Assembly: GCF_003994475.1 (NCBI RefSeq)
Contig: NZ_RZNY01000008.1
Location: 62,001-126,000 of the forward strand
Origin: Paenibacillus anaericanus
GTDB lineage: Bacteria; Bacillota; Bacilli; Paenibacillales; Paenibacillaceae
Direction of reading: 5' to 3'
DNA length: 64,000 bases
This document shows, one piece after another, positions 9,199 through 16,919 of this stretch. Every line of letters begins with the position of its first letter. The first letter of the stretch is position 1. Under the pieces are notes generated by a model. It made no database searches, was not told where the DNA came from, and saw only the letters and a list, made by a program, of their open reading frames with translations. The translations under genes and the position numbers were made by a program.

Positions 9199-9227
9199 CT
9201 AACTTGTACGGAGTGGAGGTAAGAGAG

Positions 9228-11588
9228 ATGGCGGGTACGAATCATGAGAAAGCAAGATGGAAGTTATGGTACAATCAGCCCGCTTCCCGCTGGGAAGAAG
9301 CTCTGCCAGTCGGAAACGGGCGGATTGGCGGAATGGTTTACGGTGGTGACCGTTCGGAGGTAATAGCGTTAAACGAGGATACTTTATGGTCGGGATTTCC
9401 GCGCGACACCCAAAATTATGATGCCATCCGTCATTTAAGCCGAGCTAGGGAATTGATATTTTCCGGGAAATATAAAGAGGCGGAGTCAATTGTAAACTCT
9501 AAAATGCTAGGCTGCCGAAGCGAGTCTTATCAGCCATTGGGAAATCTGAAGGTGGAGCACCATGGAGAGGTTGCGTCAACAGAATATTATAGAGGCCTGG
9601 ATTTGGAAACCGGAATTGCCGAGTCACGTTATTCCCACGGAGCTGCAAGCTACACCCGGGAAGTGTTTGCAAGCACGGTGGACCAGATTTTGGCTGTCCG
9701 GTTTGCATCACCTTCGCAAGATTATATGAACCTTTCTCTTTCCCTCGATACCCCGTTACGACATACGATCAGCGAAACTTTAACAGACAATGGGCTGAAA
9801 ATGAACGGAAGGGCACCAAGCCATATTGCCGACAACTATTTGGGGGATCATCCTCAATCGGTACTGTATGAGGAGGGGTTAGGACTTTCCTTTGAGGCTC
9901 AAATCCTGATTTTGCATGAAGGTGGAACTCTTGTCAGGGAATCGGGGGTTGTGAAAGTCAAAGGGGCAACCTCGGTGACCGTGCTGCTTGCAGCGGCAAC
10001 CGACTTCGCAGGGCATAATGTCATGCCAGGAAGTGGTTCAGAAGATTCACTTACCGAGAAATGTACAGCTGTTTTGAATGCTGCCGCCCAGTTGGGATAT
10101 GAAGAGCTGCGAAATCGACATATCCAAGATCATGAAAGTTTATTTGGGCGGTTGAGTCTTGAATTGGGACAATCTGACAGCACTGCTCTGCCAACTGACG
10201 AGCGTCTAGCCAACTACAAGGCAGGGAAAAAGGATCCAGACTTGGAAGCTCTATATTTTCAGTACGGACGCTATTTACTGATGGCGAGCTCCAGACCGGG
10301 AACGCAGCCTGCTCATCTTCAGGGAATATGGAATCCGCATATGCAACCACCATGGAATAGCAATTATACGACAAATATTAATACAGAAATGAACTACTGG
10401 CCTGCAGAGGTTTGTAATTTAAGCGAATGCCATGAGCCATTGTTCGGGCTCATCCGAGATTTAAGCGAAACTGGAGCAAGAACCGCGCGCATTCACTACG
10501 GAGCCCGGGGCTGGACCGCACACCATAACGTTGATTTGTGGAGGGCGGCTACACCGAGCGACGGAGATGCCAGCTGGGCGTTTTGGCCAATGAGCGGCGT
10601 ATGGCTTTGCCGCCACCTATGGGAACACTACGATTTCACACGGGATAAAGGCTTTTTGCGGGATACGGCATATCCATTGCTGAAGGGTGCCGCGGAATTT
10701 TGTCTGGATTGGCTTGTACCGGCACCCAATGGGACGCTGGTCACAGCACCTTCGACTTCGCCGGAGAATAAATTCCTGACGGCGGACGGAGAACCTTGCA
10801 GTGTGTCCGCAGGTTCCACAATGGATTTGGTTTTGATCCGGGAGCTGTTCACTCATTGCATTCAAGCCGCATCCATTCTTGAAATCGACCTCGAGTGGAT
10901 TTCTCAGCTGGAGGAAGCGATGGAGCAAATGGCCAAGCCGGAAATCGGGCCGGACGGGCGCTTGCTGGAATGGAGCGAAGATTTTGCGGAAGCTGAACCG
11001 GGTCATAGGCATGTTTCGCATTTGTATGGATTATATCCAGGAAATTCGATATCGCCGACTCGGAGTCCTGAACTTGCGGAAGCGGCACGTAAATCACTGC
11101 AAAGTCGAATTAGCCAAGGGGGTGGACACACGGGATGGAGCTGTGCTTGGCTTATCAATTTGTATGCCCGTCTAAGAGACGGCGAAGCAGCCCACCACTT
11201 TGTGAATACGCTTCTGTCTCGTTCGACGTATCCCAACTTATTTGATGATCATCCTCCTTTTCAGATTGATGGTAACTTTGGAGGGACAGCCGGTATAGCT
11301 GAAATGTTACTACAAAGTCATTTGGACGAGATAGAATTACTCCCAGCTCTCCCCAAAGCTTGGCCTCAAGGTAATGTTAGTGGACTGAAGGCGCGCGGAG
11401 GATTTGAAGTAGAAATAAACTGGGAAATGGGACACCTAGTCACAGCTATGATCACAGCCACTCGCAGTGGTTGGTGTTGCATTCGTTACGGGAAAACAGC
11501 ACTTGAAATTTGCAGCCCGGATGGTTCAATTATTCCAGAAGGTCAACGCTTTTGGACGGAGCCGAATCAAACTTTTTTCATCAGTTGA
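9228..11588 (+). CDS. GH95 alpha-L-fucosidase / alpha-L-galactosidase
   Basis: This glycoside hydrolase of 786 residues removes terminal alpha-1,2-linked L-fucose (some family members prefer L-galactose). It starts with the family N-terminus (RWEEALPVGNGRIGGMVYG) and carries the conserved NINTEMNYWPAEV with the two active-site asparagines (Asn383, Asn385), STSPENKF with the probable general acid Glu513, and DGNFGGTAGIAEMLLQSH with Asp681. These correspond to the N, N, E and D catalytic residues known from the Bifidobacterium enzyme. I chose ATG 9228 because GGAGTGGAGGT lies just upstream; the in-frame ATG at 9087 lies inside the preceding gene. There is no signal peptide, so it acts inside the cell on imported oligosaccharides. 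It is the last gene of the operon. Confidence 0.93.
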   Translation: MAGTNHEKARWKLWYNQPASRWEEALPVGNGRIGGMVYGGDRSEVIALNEDTLWSGFPRDTQNYDAIRHLSRARELIFSGKYKEAESIVNSKMLGCRSESYQPLGNLKVEHHGEVASTEYYRGLDLETGIAESRYSHGAASYTREVFASTVDQILAVRFASPSQDYMNLSLSLDTPLRHTISETLTDNGLKMNGRAPSHIADNYLGDHPQSVLYEEGLGLSFEAQILILHEGGTLVRESGVVKVKGATSVTVLLAAATDFAGHNVMPGSGSEDSLTEKCTAVLNAAAQLGYEELRNRHIQDHESLFGRLSLELGQSDSTALPTDERLANYKAGKKDPDLEALYFQYGRYLLMASSRPGTQPAHLQGIWNPHMQPPWNSNYTTNINTEMNYWPAEVCNLSECHEPLFGLIRDLSETGARTARIHYGARGWTAHHNVDLWRAATPSDGDASWAFWPMSGVWLCRHLWEHYDFTRDKGFLRDTAYPLLKGAAEFCLDWLVPAPNGTLVTAPSTSPENKFLTADGEPCSVSAGSTMDLVLIRELFTHCIQAASILEIDLEWISQLEEAMEQMAKPEIGPDGRLLEWSEDFAEAEPGHRHVSHLYGLYPGNSISPTRSPELAEAARKSLQSRISQGGGHTGWSCAWLINLYARLRDGEAAHHFVNTLLSRSTYPNLFDDHPPFQIDGNFGGTAGIAEMLLQSHLDEIELLPALPKAWPQGNVSGLKARGGFEVEINWEMGHLVTAMITATRSGWCCIRYGKTALEICSPDGSIIPEGQRFWTEPNQTFFIS

Positions 11589-11694
11589 TAGTATTGATGT
11601 CATCAGTAAACCTTTCCGTGTTGGTTAGCAAGAGAACGCCGCAAGGTGGTATCTTTTAGGAAGCATTAATGTTGAGAAGGGTTACACTCTCAAA

Positions 11695-12522
11695 CTAATG
11701 AAGCCGCCTAAATTGCTGGGGCGTCATTCCGGTATGTTTACGAAATGTAGCTACAAAATGGCTGGTATCACGGAATCCAGTTTGACTCGCTATGGAAGCG
11801 ACTGTGGCAATGGGTTCGCTCGCCAGCCGTTCTTTAGCTTTGTGAATCCGCATTTGTACAAAATACGTATAGGGTGCTAGACCAAACGTCAGATGAAACA
11901 GTTTGCTTAAATGACGGCTTGATATGCCTAACACGGCTGCAAGATTATCTAATCCGATGTCAGGGTTACCGTAGTGCCTTTCCATCCATTTTATTAATGG
12001 GGTTAACTTCTCCATGTTTCGAGATATGGATATGTGATTTCCTTGACTCAACTTGCTCATTTGTCCCAGAAAACGGTAAGCATCCACCGAGATATCTAAC
12101 CCGAACATATCAGATTCATCATCCATTTTAGATAACATGCCACTTAGAAGAGAGACAAATGGCGAACTTGGTTCCCAGTAGAAGATGGCGGGCTCATGAA
12201 TGCCGAAGGATGAAAGGATAGATGCAGAAGCATCTCCCCCAAAGGTTAAGTAGAGGGTACTCCATATATTATTTGAGGAGGACTCGTAAATATGTGGTAG
12301 TCCTGGTGGGAGTAGCACACCACTGTATGGCGAAAGTTGTACCGTTTCATTGTGATAAGTAAGCACTCCCTCTCCATCCTCAACTTGTAACCAGTGATAC
12401 CAAGGATACCCTTGGGAACGTATGATTTTTTCTTGACTGGGGTTGTAACCGATGCTCTCTACAATCAGTGGTAGCCCAGGATTTCCTGTCGGTGAAAATA
12501 CGAATCGACGCAGTGCTTTCAT
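11695..12522 (-). CDS. AraC-family transcriptional regulator
   Basis: This regulator of 275 residues has an N-terminal cupin-like ligand domain (WYHWLQVEDGEGVLTYHNE, LPPGLPHIYES) and a C-terminal AraC DNA-binding domain. The first helix-turn-helix is LAAVLGISSRHLSKLFHLTFG and the second is VASIASQTGFRDTSHFVATFRKHTGMTPQQFRR. It is transcribed divergently from the GH42 beta-galactosidase across a gap of 125 bases of very AT-rich DNA, so it probably controls that gene. It converges with the GH95 gene. No strong terminator was seen in the 106 bases between the two stops. Confidence 0.93.
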   Translation of the reverse strand: MKALRRFVFSPTGNPGLPLIVESIGYNPSQEKIIRSQGYPWYHWLQVEDGEGVLTYHNETVQLSPYSGVLLPPGLPHIYESSSNNIWSTLYLTFGGDASASILSSFGIHEPAIFYWEPSSPFVSLLSGMLSKMDDESDMFGLDISVDAYRFLGQMSKLSQGNHISISRNMEKLTPLIKWMERHYGNPDIGLDNLAAVLGISSRHLSKLFHLTFGLAPYTYFVQMRIHKAKERLASEPIATVASIASQTGFRDTSHFVATFRKHTGMTPQQFRRLH

Positions 12523-12647
12523 AGGAATTTATCTTCTCCTTTGAGGTCCATATTATTATATGTAATGTCCCTAATATTATATATAACATGAAATGATTAC
12601 GAATTAGAATGGTAATATAATTATACTTCATAAAGGATGTGTTCATA

Positions 12648-14681
12648 GTGATCAATAATAAATTACCAAAGATATGGTATGGCGGAGATTATAATCCTGA
12701 GCAGTGGGATGCCGAAACGTGGCAAGAAGATAATCGGATGTTTAAGCTTGCTGGTATTGATGTAGCAACGCTGAACGTCTTCTCATGGGCGATGATCCAA
12801 CCGGATGAAGAGACGTATGATTTCTCATTTCTAGACGCAACGATGGATCGGCTATATCAAGATGGAGTCTATGTTTGTTTGGCTACCGCCACGGGTGCGC
12901 ACCCAGCATGGATGGCGAACCGCCACCCAGATGTGCTTCGAGTAGATGTGCAAGGTAGAAAGCGGACATTTGGCGGTCGCCATAATTCTTGTCCCAACAG
13001 TCCCACCTATAGAAAATATTCCGCGAGACTAGCTGGAAAATTAGCTGAAAGATATAAGGATCATCCGAGTCTATTAATTTGGCATATATCCAATGAGTAT
13101 GGAGGATATTGTTATTGCGAGCACTGTGCTGCCGAGTTCCGTGTATGGCTGCAAGAGCGGTACGGTAGTTTGGAGAAGTTGAATAAGGCGTGGAATACCC
13201 GTTTCTGGGGACATACCTTCTATAGTTGGGAAGAGATTGTTCCCCCGAACGAGTTGAGTGAAGAGTGGGGTGGCGGGCGTACGAATTTCCAAGGGATCTC
13301 TTTGGATTATCGTCGATTCATGTCACACAGCCTATTGGAATGTTACAAGCTAGAGTATGAAGAGATTAAGAAGCACACGCCAAACATTCCTGTGACAACG
13401 AATTTGATGGGAACCTACCAGGAACTAGATTATTTTGAATGGGCGAAGTACTTAGATGTAGTTTCTTGGGATAATTATCCATCCCTCGATACCCCTATTA
13501 GTTTAACAGCTATGACACATGATCTCATGCGCGGAGTTAAGAACGGACAACCATTCATGCTGATGGAGCAAACACCAAGCCAGCAAAACTGGCAACCCTA
13601 TAACTCGCTGAAGCGGCCGGGAGTGATGCGGTTGTGGAGTTATCAGGCAGTGGCACGGGGCGCGGATACCGTCATGTTCTTCCAACTACGCCGTTCGATT
13701 GGAGCTTGCGAGAAATACCATGGTGCGGTTATTGAGCATGTGGGCCATGAACATACACGGGTGTTCCGTGAATGCGCAGAACTTGGAGCAGAGTTAAGCC
13801 TATTGTCCGATTCGATCCTTGATGCCCGAATTAAAGCCAAGGTAGGGATCATTTTCGATTGGGAGAATCGCTGGGCAACAGAGCTATCAAGTGGACCAAC
13901 CATTGCATTGAATTATGTAGACGAAGTGCACAAATATTATGATGCATTGTTCGAATTGAACGTAGAGAGTGACATGATTGGTGTTGAAGAAGATCTTAGC
14001 AATTATGACATCGTTATTGCACCAGTGCTCTACATGGTGAAACCCGGCTTCGCCAAAAAAGTGGAGGCATTTGTAGCCGCAGGCGGCACTTTTGTTACAA
14101 CTTTCTTCAGCGGCATTGTAAATGAGAGTGATCTTGTAACCCTTGGTGGATATCCGGGAGAACTCCGTTCCTTGTTGGGCATCTGGGCAGAGGAAATTGA
14201 TGCACTGTTCCCTAATCAAAAGAACGAAATCGTATTGAAGCAGTCATGGGGAGCCTTGGATGGAACTTATGAATGTAGTCTAATGTGCGATCTCATTCAT
14301 AGTGAAGGAGCGGAGGTGCTGGCGGAATACGGTAGCGATTTCTATCAAGGACGTCCAGTCATTACAGTGAATCAATTTGGTGCTGGTCGTGCGTATTATA
14401 TAGCTAGTAGTCCAGATGCTTCATTCTTACAGGGATTCCTCTCTAACCTATGTGATGAGAAAGGGATCAAACCGTTAGCGAAAGCTCCATCAGGAGTGGA
14501 AGTGACACGACGCGTTAAGGACGGATTGGCTTATTTATTCTTGTTGAATCATAATGCGGAAACTGCTGTAGTAGAAATTGGAGATGAGCAGAAAAAGGAT
14601 ATGCTCACTGGTGAAATGGTAACGGGTTCTGTTTCATTAGCAGGTCGTGGAGTCATGATTCTTGAAGGCAATGAGGCGTAA
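12648..14681 (+). CDS. GH42 beta-galactosidase
   Basis: This cytoplasmic beta-galactosidase (677 residues) has a TIM barrel, a trimerisation domain and a C-terminal beta domain. The acid/base is Glu150 in HISNEYGGYC and the nucleophile is Glu307 in MLMEQTPSQQNW. The metal-binding cysteine cluster of family 42 is visible (NSCPNSP and YCYCEHC). I chose GTG 12648 because AAAGGATG lies 9 bases upstream; an in-frame GTG at 12639 lies inside that box. Its partner is the divergent AraC regulator. Family 42 acts on galacto-oligosaccharides from plant cell walls as well as lactose-like substrates; the exact linkage cannot be read here. Confidence 0.95.
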   Translation: MINNKLPKIWYGGDYNPEQWDAETWQEDNRMFKLAGIDVATLNVFSWAMIQPDEETYDFSFLDATMDRLYQDGVYVCLATATGAHPAWMANRHPDVLRVDVQGRKRTFGGRHNSCPNSPTYRKYSARLAGKLAERYKDHPSLLIWHISNEYGGYCYCEHCAAEFRVWLQERYGSLEKLNKAWNTRFWGHTFYSWEEIVPPNELSEEWGGGRTNFQGISLDYRRFMSHSLLECYKLEYEEIKKHTPNIPVTTNLMGTYQELDYFEWAKYLDVVSWDNYPSLDTPISLTAMTHDLMRGVKNGQPFMLMEQTPSQQNWQPYNSLKRPGVMRLWSYQAVARGADTVMFFQLRRSIGACEKYHGAVIEHVGHEHTRVFRECAELGAELSLLSDSILDARIKAKVGIIFDWENRWATELSSGPTIALNYVDEVHKYYDALFELNVESDMIGVEEDLSNYDIVIAPVLYMVKPGFAKKVEAFVAAGGTFVTTFFSGIVNESDLVTLGGYPGELRSLLGIWAEEIDALFPNQKNEIVLKQSWGALDGTYECSLMCDLIHSEGAEVLAEYGSDFYQGRPVITVNQFGAGRAYYIASSPDASFLQGFLSNLCDEKGIKPLAKAPSGVEVTRRVKDGLAYLFLLNHNAETAVVEIGDEQKKDMLTGEMVTGSVSLAGRGVMILEGNEA

Positions 14682-14725
14682 GTAAGAGTTCACTACAGAA
14701 AATATAGGATGCAGGATGACAGAAG

Positions 14726-14766
14726 GTACTCGCTTTGGCTATTGTAGCAAGGTGGGTACTTTTTTT
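14726..14766 (+). terminator. Intrinsic terminator after GH42 gene
   Basis: Arms GTACTCGCTTTG (14726-14737) and CAAGGTGGGTAC (14748-14759) pair over 12 positions, three of them G-U, with a 10-base loop and a run of seven T (14760-14766). The outermost possible start of the next gene (TTG 14735) lies inside this stem. Confidence 0.75.
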
Positions 14767-15757
14767 ACTCGAGGAGGGATACGAAATAGACAATGCAATT
14801 AAACTGCATTTGGACGACGGTGATCTACAAGCCGTGATAAAGGCTGCTTTTGAAAGTAGTACCTCTATGTTGTCGGCTTGCGAATTAAAGGATGGCTGGT
14901 TCAATTCCGCTTATGCGATCACTTTGGATAATGGCAACAAGGTAGTATTGAAAGTGGCCCCAGTTAACGCTACGTCTGGGGTAATGCGTTATGAGCGCAA
15001 TATGATGAAGGCAGAAGTTGAAGTTCTTAATTTACTTAAGCAGACCGGAAGAATCCCCGTACCAGAAGTTTTCCATTACGATGACAGTAGCTCAATTATT
15101 GATGGGGAATTTTTCATAATGGAGTATCTTGCAGGGGAACCGTACAACAAGGTAAAGGAAACTCTCTCTCCGTTGCAACGGGAAGCAATAGAGTCCGAAT
15201 TAGGCAGACTGAATCGACTGATTAATGAAATTAAGGGAGAGCAATTTGGCTATTTTGCTCTGGAAGAAGGACAAGGTAAGGAATGGTCTAATGTATTTAT
15301 GGCAATGGTATCGGGTTTGCTTGCTGATGCCAAGGACGCAAATGTCACACTTCCAGCTGAAGCGAAGGATATAATGGAAGCTATTGAACGGCATAGATCT
15401 AGCCTGGAAGAGGTTAAGGAGCCTTGCTTGGTACATTGGGATTTATGGGATGGGAATGTCTTTGTGGATAACGGGAAGATTACAGGGTTAATCGATTGTG
15501 AGCGGGCACTTTGGGGCGACCCATTAATGGAATATTATTTCCGTTCGCTGGCGAATTGCCCTACGTTTGTGAGGAGTTATGGGATAAGTGAAATGACACC
15601 GTCGCAGAAGAAACGGTTAATGATGTATGATTTATATCTTGATCTAATCTTACATATAGAGTGTACGTATCGTCAGTATAGCGACCAGAATCATATGAAC
15701 TGGGCAGCGCAAAATTTACAGCAGAGCTGGGAACGATTTAAGTCATTAGCAATATAA
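14735..15757 (+). CDS. APH-family phosphotransferase (kinase-like), start uncertain
   Basis: This protein of the aminoglycoside/choline kinase fold (at most 340 residues) phosphorylates a small molecule with ATP. It has a lysine-containing small lobe (GWFNSAYAITLDNGNKVVLKVAP), the catalytic Brenner motif VHWDLWDGNVFV and the metal-binding IDCERALWGDPLMEYYF. Position 14735 is only the outer limit of the frame, because this TTG sits inside a terminator stem. A very strong GAGGAGGG box (14771-14778) points 7 bases ahead to an ATA codon at 14786, and the next in-frame ATG is 14867. Neighbours suggest a sugar-related substrate, but stand-alone proteins of this type are also common and unassigned. 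No resistance function should be assumed. Confidence 0.85.
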   Translation: MAIVARWVLFLLEEGYEIDNAIKLHLDDGDLQAVIKAAFESSTSMLSACELKDGWFNSAYAITLDNGNKVVLKVAPVNATSGVMRYERNMMKAEVEVLNLLKQTGRIPVPEVFHYDDSSSIIDGEFFIMEYLAGEPYNKVKETLSPLQREAIESELGRLNRLINEIKGEQFGYFALEEGQGKEWSNVFMAMVSGLLADAKDANVTLPAEAKDIMEAIERHRSSLEEVKEPCLVHWDLWDGNVFVDNGKITGLIDCERALWGDPLMEYYFRSLANCPTFVRSYGISEMTPSQKKRLMMYDLYLDLILHIECTYRQYSDQNHMNWAAQNLQQSWERFKSLAI

Positions 15758-15773
15758 AATAAGGCTGCCGAGA

Positions 15774-15845
15774 ACTGTTATTTATCCTGACTTCGGACAA
15801 GAGGATTTGTCGGAGTCGTCGGACCGGACAATGCCATTGTTTCAG
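15774..15845 (+). pseudogene. Decayed 3' end of a second CE7 acetyl esterase gene
   Basis: About 72 bases align with the last 24 codons of the acetyl esterase gene at 29,277-30,233 (its bases about 30,158-30,230). I counted about 11 differences in 73 positions. The matching codons are VIYPDFGHEY, and several catalytic-end positions are changed (the histidine codon CAT reads CAA here). The match continues into the terminator that follows both copies. No start or upstream part of the gene remains, so this is a relic of a duplication followed by deletion, or of a recombination event. Confidence 0.75.
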
Positions 15846-15898
15846 GAGCAAAAAAGCTTGTAAAGTTGGATACCCAGCTTTACAAGCTTTTTTGCTCC
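15845..15898. terminator. Bidirectional terminator
   Basis: Perfect 21-base arms (15845-15865 and 15878-15898, core AAAAAAGCTTGTAAAG and CTTTACAAGCTTTTTT) have a 12-base loop and A/T tracts on both sides. It can end the kinase transcript and the convergent AraC transcript. It is a close copy of the terminator at 30,238-30,279. Confidence 0.9.
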
Positions 15899-16001
15899 TA
15901 TATATAGTTGATTTCAGAATAAATCCAACTAAGGAGCTGTGCTATATCGCCAACTTTTTGAGTGAAACTTGTGTAAGAGAATTCATCCATCAGATCTGAA
16001 G

Positions 16002-16793
16002 CTAGACGCGAGGCATGCTGCGATATTGCGAAGGGGGCATTCCCCGTTTGTTCCGGAAGATGCGGCTTAAATAGAAGCCGTTCTCGTATCCGCACAGTTG
16101 CGCAATTTTGTCGATACTAAGCTCAGTTTCCAGCAGTAATTTGCTAGCCTTGTCCAGGCGGAGTCGAGTCGTATAATCGGAAGGAGTCATTCCATAAGCC
16201 GCACGAAAACGTCTCGTTAACTGCACTGGGGTAAGCTGCAGCGAGAACGCTAAGCCCTTCATATCGATTGGACCGAATGCATTGGCGGTGATGAATTGGG
16301 CAGCCTTACGTATCTCAATATCAGTTGTCATTCCATTTAACCCTATTTCCTTCGGTACATTCCTCTCCAGCTCGTATAAACGCCATATATCGCTTACCAG
16401 GTGTTGTTTTCTCTCTAATGCGGTTTCATCCTGTTCCAACGCAAGCAGTCGCAGGTAACGGTAGTCGGAAAATAGCCGTTCGATGTCCGTGATCATCAGT
16501 TTGCCGGTCAATGACCGCCTCTCCTCAAGAGAAGGCTCCGAATCCCACGTGAAATGAATAAAGTGAAAAGTCAAAGGTTCAAGTGTTCTTCTATGAAACC
16601 AGGTATTTGGTGGGCAGACCACCAAGCTACCAAATCCGGCTTCACCTTCTTGTTCTTCTATGCGGTAAGTGAATCTGCCTTCTTCCACAGCGAACATTGT
16701 CCAGTAGGAATAAATATCCCGGTCGAGAGCAAATGTTTCTTTCTTGATCCAATGAAGATGCGTCACCAGCCGGATCGAAAAGTCGCTTCTCAT
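16002..16793 (-). CDS. AraC-family transcriptional regulator
   Basis: This regulator of 263 residues has an N-terminal cupin-like sensor (WTMFAVEEGRFTYRIEE, VVCPPNTWFHRR) and a C-terminal AraC domain with both helix-turn-helix motifs (LAFSLQLTPVQLTRRFRAAYG and IAQLCGYENGFYLSRIFRNKRGMPPSQYRS). The start at 16793 has a GGTGG box about 8 bases upstream. It is divergent from the FAD oxidoreductase across a gap of about 126 bases and probably controls it. Confidence 0.93.
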   Translation of the reverse strand: MRSDFSIRLVTHLHWIKKETFALDRDIYSYWTMFAVEEGRFTYRIEEQEGEAGFGSLVVCPPNTWFHRRTLEPLTFHFIHFTWDSEPSLEERRSLTGKLMITDIERLFSDYRYLRLLALEQDETALERKQHLVSDIWRLYELERNVPKEIGLNGMTTDIEIRKAAQFITANAFGPIDMKGLAFSLQLTPVQLTRRFRAAYGMTPSDYTTRLRLDKASKLLLETELSIDKIAQLCGYENGFYLSRIFRNKRGMPPSQYRSMPRV

Positions 16794-16919
16794 TATATCG
16801 CCACCATTAAATGAAATAAAGTATATAGATTATCGTAACATGATGCATGGAGTTTGGAAATACGCAAGTATATGATGAAATCACGGATATTGAATGCTAT
16901 TATAAGGAGATGTTCAATC

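Noticed and set aside
14710..14748. Short frame starting ATGCAGGATGAC as a leader peptide
   Set aside because: Twelve codons with no distinct box and no run of regulatory codons; it merely overlaps the terminator stem.
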